DNA from: Candidatus Kaiserbacteria bacterium
GTDB taxonomy: Bacteria; Patescibacteriota; Minisyncoccia; Phycocordibacterales; UBA918
Reading direction: 5' to 3'
DNA: 7,811 nucleotides
Assembly: GCA_007117575.1 (NCBI GenBank)
Contig: SKGH01000069.1
Location: 1 to 7,811, forward strand
Shown: positions 5,245-7,811 of the stretch, piece by piece
How the letters are laid out: every line of letters begins with the position of its first letter
Numbering within the stretch: the stretch's first letter is position 1
The notes under the pieces: model-generated
Database searches by the model: none
The model's input: the letters and a program-made list of their open reading frames with translations, nothing else
Told to the model about the DNA's origin: nothing
Made by a program: the position numbers and the translations under genes

Positions 5245-5269
5245 GCTGAAAAATAACTTTCTAATTATC

Positions 5270-5704
5270 TTACCTGAAGCTTAGGCGCTGAATACCACCA
5301 TCTTCATGAAAAATCAGGTACATTATCCCTCCCGACCATAACTTAGCGAGGTAAGCTTTTTTTCCTAAAATTCTCCAACACGCTTCTTCTATCATTTTTA
5401 TTTCAGAACGTAAACAGAAAAAACAAACTTCTCCGGACAATAAGCCTGACTTAGAAATACATTCATCTATTGTTGTAGATGGGCACACTTCTTCACCACA
5501 AACATCTGCCAGTTGTTTTCCGAGCCTTTCAGCCTCTTCTCTAAACCAACGAATACCACTACCTTGTTGGTTTAAAAACCCCTCGATCAGGATAGGTTGT
5601 TTTCCATAATCACGTTTGCTTATGGAAAACGCGCTTCCTACAAATCTGGTCAAAAGGGCCGGCACTCTGTCTTGACAGGTCACTACTACGAACTTCTTAG
5701 ACAT
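5270..5704 (-). CDS. Cysteine-rich hypothetical protein, 144 aa
   Basis: I do not recognise this family. The product starts MSKKFVVVTCQDRVPALLTR, a beta-strand-like opening. Seven cysteines occur at positions 10, 69, 74, 82, 94, 97 and 109. C69-x4-C74 and C94-x2-C97 (CGEEVC and CFFC) could form a metal site or redox pair, but no known knuckle is matched. There is no signal peptide or membrane helix. The start at 5702-5704 is supported by GGAG at 5711-5714 with 6 nt spacing; a TTG start 12 nt upstream would overlap that site. It has its own promoter (5736-5764) and terminator (5212-5244), so it is a monocistronic unit. Confidence 0.7.
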   Translation of the reverse strand: MSKKFVVVTCQDRVPALLTRFVGSAFSISKRDYGKQPILIEGFLNQQGSGIRWFREEAERLGKQLADVCGEEVCPSTTIDECISKSGLLSGEVCFFCLRSEIKMIEEACWRILGKKAYLAKLWSGGIMYLIFHEDGGIQRLSFR

Positions 5705-5735
5705 CTTTTTCTCCAAAGAATCATGAACCCATACA

Positions 5736-5764
5736 ACTATAAAACAATTTTGTTAATATGTAAA
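5736..5764 (-). promoter_or_regulatory. Promoter of the 144-aa cysteine-rich protein gene
   Basis: The minus strand reads TTTACA (5759-5764), 17 nt, TATAGT (5736-5741), both 5 of 6 to consensus. Transcription would start near 5729, giving a leader of about 25 nt that contains GGAG. The spacer holds a small dyad, AACAA-AA-TTGTT, which could be an operator. Confidence 0.6.
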
Positions 5765-5771
5765 ACGCAAC

Positions 5772-5794
5772 ATTATAGAAGAACGTTATAGAAG
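5772..5794 (+). repeat. Two short tandem repeats upstream of the 144-aa gene promoter
   Basis: ATTATAGAAG (5772-5781) and GTTATAGAAG (5785-5794) are spaced 13 nt apart, just upstream of the promoter. They could be paired protein-binding sites or chance in AT-rich DNA. Confidence 0.3.
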
Positions 5795-5892
5795 CGCGTC
5801 ATAAATACCGAACACACATAACGAAAAAGGTCACCAAACACTTTTTTGTAAAAATAATAATTACAGTTATCGTTTGCCTTGCAAATAAGCTA

Positions 5893-5923
5893 AATAAAAT
5901 GTGTTACTGTCATACTTAACACA
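5893..5923 (-). terminator. Displaced terminator of the photolyase gene
   Basis: TGTGTTA and TAACACA (5900-5906, 5917-5923) form a 7-bp stem with a 10-nt loop, followed on the minus strand by TTTTATTT. It lies about 40 nt from the photolyase stop if the MITE is removed, but about 280 nt away now. The rest of 5795-5892 shows nothing recognisable. Confidence 0.5.
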
Positions 5924-5959
5924 CTAAAAGCTGGGTTGACCTTCACGATTAAACTTCGC

Positions 5960-6204
5960 TAAGAAACTGTTTGAAGTCTCATCGAGGTCCGGAGTGTCTA
6001 AAAATATGAGCGAAAAACGAGGTGGAGTCTGATGTGAACTGTCGTTCACAGAAGACGAACCGAAGTTTTTCAGACATATTAGCCACGAAGACCCGAAACA
6101 ATCTTGAACCGGTTTCAATATATGTTGTTTGTAAGACGTATTCTTAGAAAGCGGAGCGACCATGACGAAGTAAGCTTTGTGGTGAGACTTCAAACAGTTT
6201 CTAA
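5960..6204. mobile_element. MITE-like element (239 bp) with TAA target duplication
   Basis: Perfect 19-bp terminal inverted repeats GAAACTGTTTGAAGTCTCA lie at 5963-5981 and 6183-6201. They are flanked by TAA on both sides (5960-5962 and 6202-6204); the duplication can equally be read as CTAAG with ends shortened by one base. A 3-bp T-N-A duplication is known for some IS5-family groups, so a non-autonomous IS5-like element is a reasonable but unproven assignment. The interior has a TGTGAAC/GTTCACA hairpin (6033-6050) and no intact transposase. It is inserted at the photolyase stop codon. Confidence 0.8.
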
Positions 6205-7619
6205 GCCGTTTTTGACAGGTCTTTGTATTTTTCTTTAGCTTCTTTGTATGCCTCTCGCGCACGATGGTAGCTCATTTTTTGATCAATTAAAGGAGGTGGG
6301 TAAAGTGGTGCAAGCATTGTGAAGTTTTGTGTCTTACCATCGCTTAAAACATTGTTCGGAACGTCAACAAGTTCCGGTATCCAGCGTTTAATATACTCAG
6401 CGTTTGAGTCGTATTTTGATGCCTGAGTATAAGGGTTAAAAATTCGAATGGGTTTGGGGTCGGCTCCGGTAGAGGCACCCCATTGCCAACCGCCGTTATT
6501 TTGAGAAGGGTCGTAATCGATTAACTTTTTGGCAAAATATTGTTCACCCCACCGCCAATCAATAAGAAGGTTTTTGGTTAAAAATGAGGCAGTGATCATG
6601 CGACTTCTGTTATGCATGTATCCGGTCTGGTTTAGTTCACGCATACCCGCGTCCACCATAGGCACACCGGTTTTACCTTGGCACCAAGCTTCGTATTGAC
6701 CTTTATCATTTAGCCAGTTTATGTTTTTTGCCCAAGGTAAAAAAGGTTCACCAAAGACGTGTGGGAAATGATAGGCGATGTAATAATAAAAATCTCGCCA
6801 GTATAACTCAGCTAAATATTGACTCCATGCCCCGTAAGAGTCATTAGCTACCTTGTATGATTCTCTTATGGAAATTGTGCCAAACTTATGATGTGCAGAT
6901 AAATGAGAGGTGCCTTTAGTGTTGGCAGGGAGGTCTCTCTGCCTATGGTAGTCTTTGAGGTAGGTGGGTTTCTTTATGATCTCTAAAGCTTCATTTCTCC
7001 CACCTTTTAATATAGGCGTCATGTTACTTATTTCAGCCTTGAAGTCAGAGAGTTTTGTGGTGGGAGTTTTTAATTTACCTTGGTAGTAGTTAGTGAATGT
7101 GTTGGGAGTGGGTGTGGCTACTTCATACTGACAAGCCTTTTTCATGAAAGGGGTAAAAACAGAGTATGTTTTATTTTGTTCCGTTTTGATAGTCTCAATT
7201 GGTGATAGTGTGTAGTCGTTGCAGATATTAAAATCCACTTTATTTTTTTCTGCTGATTTAAACAAAGCCCCATCCCTTTTTCGAGCAAATGGAGTGTAGT
7301 CTTTGTTTAAAAAAACCGCTTCCACTTTATCGTGATTTATTAGAGATTCAAGAGTTTTTGTGGGTTCGTTGTAGAATATGTATAATTTTGAGCTCAATTT
7401 TTTCAATTCCTTGTCTAATTCCTCTAGTGAATTTAACATAAAATAAAATGCCGGTTCACTAAAATATTGATTTTTTTCTTTATCAATTTGAATGGGGTCA
7501 AAATTGAATACAGGTATCACTTTTTCACAGGTTTTTAGCGCCATTATCAGCCCCGTGTTATCTTCCAGTCTAAGGTCACGCCTGAATATAAACAGACCGA
7601 TTTTATATTTTTTATTCAT
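6201..7619 (-). CDS. phrB: Deoxyribodipyrimidine photolyase (class I type)
   Basis: The protein has 472 residues, the full family length. It repairs UV-induced cyclobutane pyrimidine dimers using blue light, FADH- and an antenna chromophore. The N-terminal antenna domain opens with FIFRRDLRLEDNTGL (10-24). The FAD-binding domain shows GTSHLSAHHKFGTISIRE (236-253), ELYWRDFYYY (271-280), GKTGVPMVDAGMREL (315-329), MHNRSRM (335-341) and NNGGWQW (374-380) followed by RIFNPYTQ. By alignment with E. coli the electron-transfer tryptophan triad is W302, W355 and W378, and N374 corresponds to E. coli N378 near the flavin. The C-terminus is intact. The TAG stop (6201-6203) takes TA from a target duplication and G from the inserted MITE. 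No other repair gene adjoins it. Confidence 0.95.
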   Translation of the reverse strand: MNKKYKIGLFIFRRDLRLEDNTGLIMALKTCEKVIPVFNFDPIQIDKEKNQYFSEPAFYFMLNSLEELDKELKKLSSKLYIFYNEPTKTLESLINHDKVEAVFLNKDYTPFARKRDGALFKSAEKNKVDFNICNDYTLSPIETIKTEQNKTYSVFTPFMKKACQYEVATPTPNTFTNYYQGKLKTPTTKLSDFKAEISNMTPILKGGRNEALEIIKKPTYLKDYHRQRDLPANTKGTSHLSAHHKFGTISIRESYKVANDSYGAWSQYLAELYWRDFYYYIAYHFPHVFGEPFLPWAKNINWLNDKGQYEAWCQGKTGVPMVDAGMRELNQTGYMHNRSRMITASFLTKNLLIDWRWGEQYFAKKLIDYDPSQNNGGWQWGASTGADPKPIRIFNPYTQASKYDSNAEYIKRWIPELVDVPNNVLSDGKTQNFTMLAPLYPPPLIDQKMSYHRAREAYKEAKEKYKDLSKTA

Positions 7620-7625
7620 GACATA

Positions 7626-7654
7626 AGTATACTTCTATAAAAATCATATACCAA
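7626..7654 (-). promoter_or_regulatory. Photolyase promoter predicting a leaderless mRNA
   Basis: The minus strand reads TTGGTA (7649-7654), exactly 17 nt, then TATACT (7626-7631). Counting 7 nt from the -10 places the transcription start at 7619, the A of the photolyase ATG. No Shine-Dalgarno is present, consistent with leaderless translation. Confidence 0.5.
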
Positions 7655-7690
7655 ATTTGATTTAAATATCTATCAAAATTATTTATTACA

Positions 7691-7811
7691 CATGACTTAC
7701 GCGTTTCTGATAAAGTTCGAGGCGCTGACCCAGCCCCCAGTTTCCGTGATCATTTATATTCTTTCGTGACTGACTAAAACATTTTTTGGTTTATTACGTT
7801 AGTAATAAATG
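7691..7811 (+). repeat. Direct repeat, copy 2, cut by the window edge
   Basis: It starts CATGACTTACGCGTTT like copy 1 and matches 3302-3421 throughout, with G-to-A and T-to-C changes and one extra C in the C-rich core. It ends at the last base of the window, just past the central hairpin (TTTATTAC-GTTA-GTAATAAA). The right half, including the second terminal repeat, is expected outside the window. Confidence 0.95.

Noticed and set aside
5597..5791. Plus-strand ORF of 64 codons
   Set aside because: It is antisense to the 144-aa gene and its promoter, with no recognisable product.
5924..6262. Minus-strand ORF of 112 codons, considered as a transposase remnant or photolyase extension
   Set aside because: It overlaps the photolyase end in another frame and otherwise spans the MITE. 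No transposase motif is visible and the photolyase already has a complete C-terminus.
3302..7811. The repeated segments considered as CRISPR
   Set aside because: The repeats are about 120 bp, occur only twice, 4.4 kb apart, with no regular spacers and no cas genes.

Overview
The window is AT-rich, compact bacterial DNA read with the standard code (eight stops are TAA or TAG; the peptidase gene ends in TGA). All recognised genes lie on the minus strand except rpmB and a partial gene at the left edge. The divergent S12, S7 and L28 proteins, the isolated rpsL and rpsG genes (no fusA or tuf follows) and the small size of the proteins suggest an uncultured lineage such as Patescibacteria (CPR). 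This is an inference; there is no rRNA gene to confirm it.

Layout from left to right. At 3-155 is the tail of a plus-strand gene. At 219-1760 is a minus-strand pair: a 147-residue helical protein of unknown function followed by a GH15-type six-hairpin glycosidase of the phosphorylase-kinase-alpha-like kind. At 1865-1901 is a strong bidirectional terminator. At 1951-3240 are rpsG and rpsL, transcribed leftward with rpsL first. They are unusually separated by about 400 nt, which holds a diverged repeat and a structured leader with a three-codon ORF. At 3301-3605 is a complex palindromic repeat upstream of rpsL. At 3640-4816 are a membrane-anchored single-domain rhodanese and an M50 site-2-type metallopeptidase. 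At 4912-5154 is rpmB (plus), followed by hairpins. At 5270-5704 is a cysteine-rich protein of unknown function. At 5893-6204 are a terminator hairpin and a 239-bp MITE-like element sitting on the photolyase stop codon. At 6201-7619 is a class I type DNA photolyase with a promoter that predicts a leaderless mRNA. At 7691-7811 is a second, cut-off copy of the repeat seen upstream of rpsL.

The genes are mostly unrelated housekeeping and repair functions. The most notable content is non-coding. There are two short non-autonomous repeat families: a 212-bp nested palindrome with GACTTACGCGTTT ends, and a MITE with GAAACTG ends and a TAA duplication. There is a 26-bp exact inverted repeat bracketing rpsL, and a candidate regulatory leader upstream of rpsG. 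No transposase, tRNA, rRNA or CRISPR array is present.
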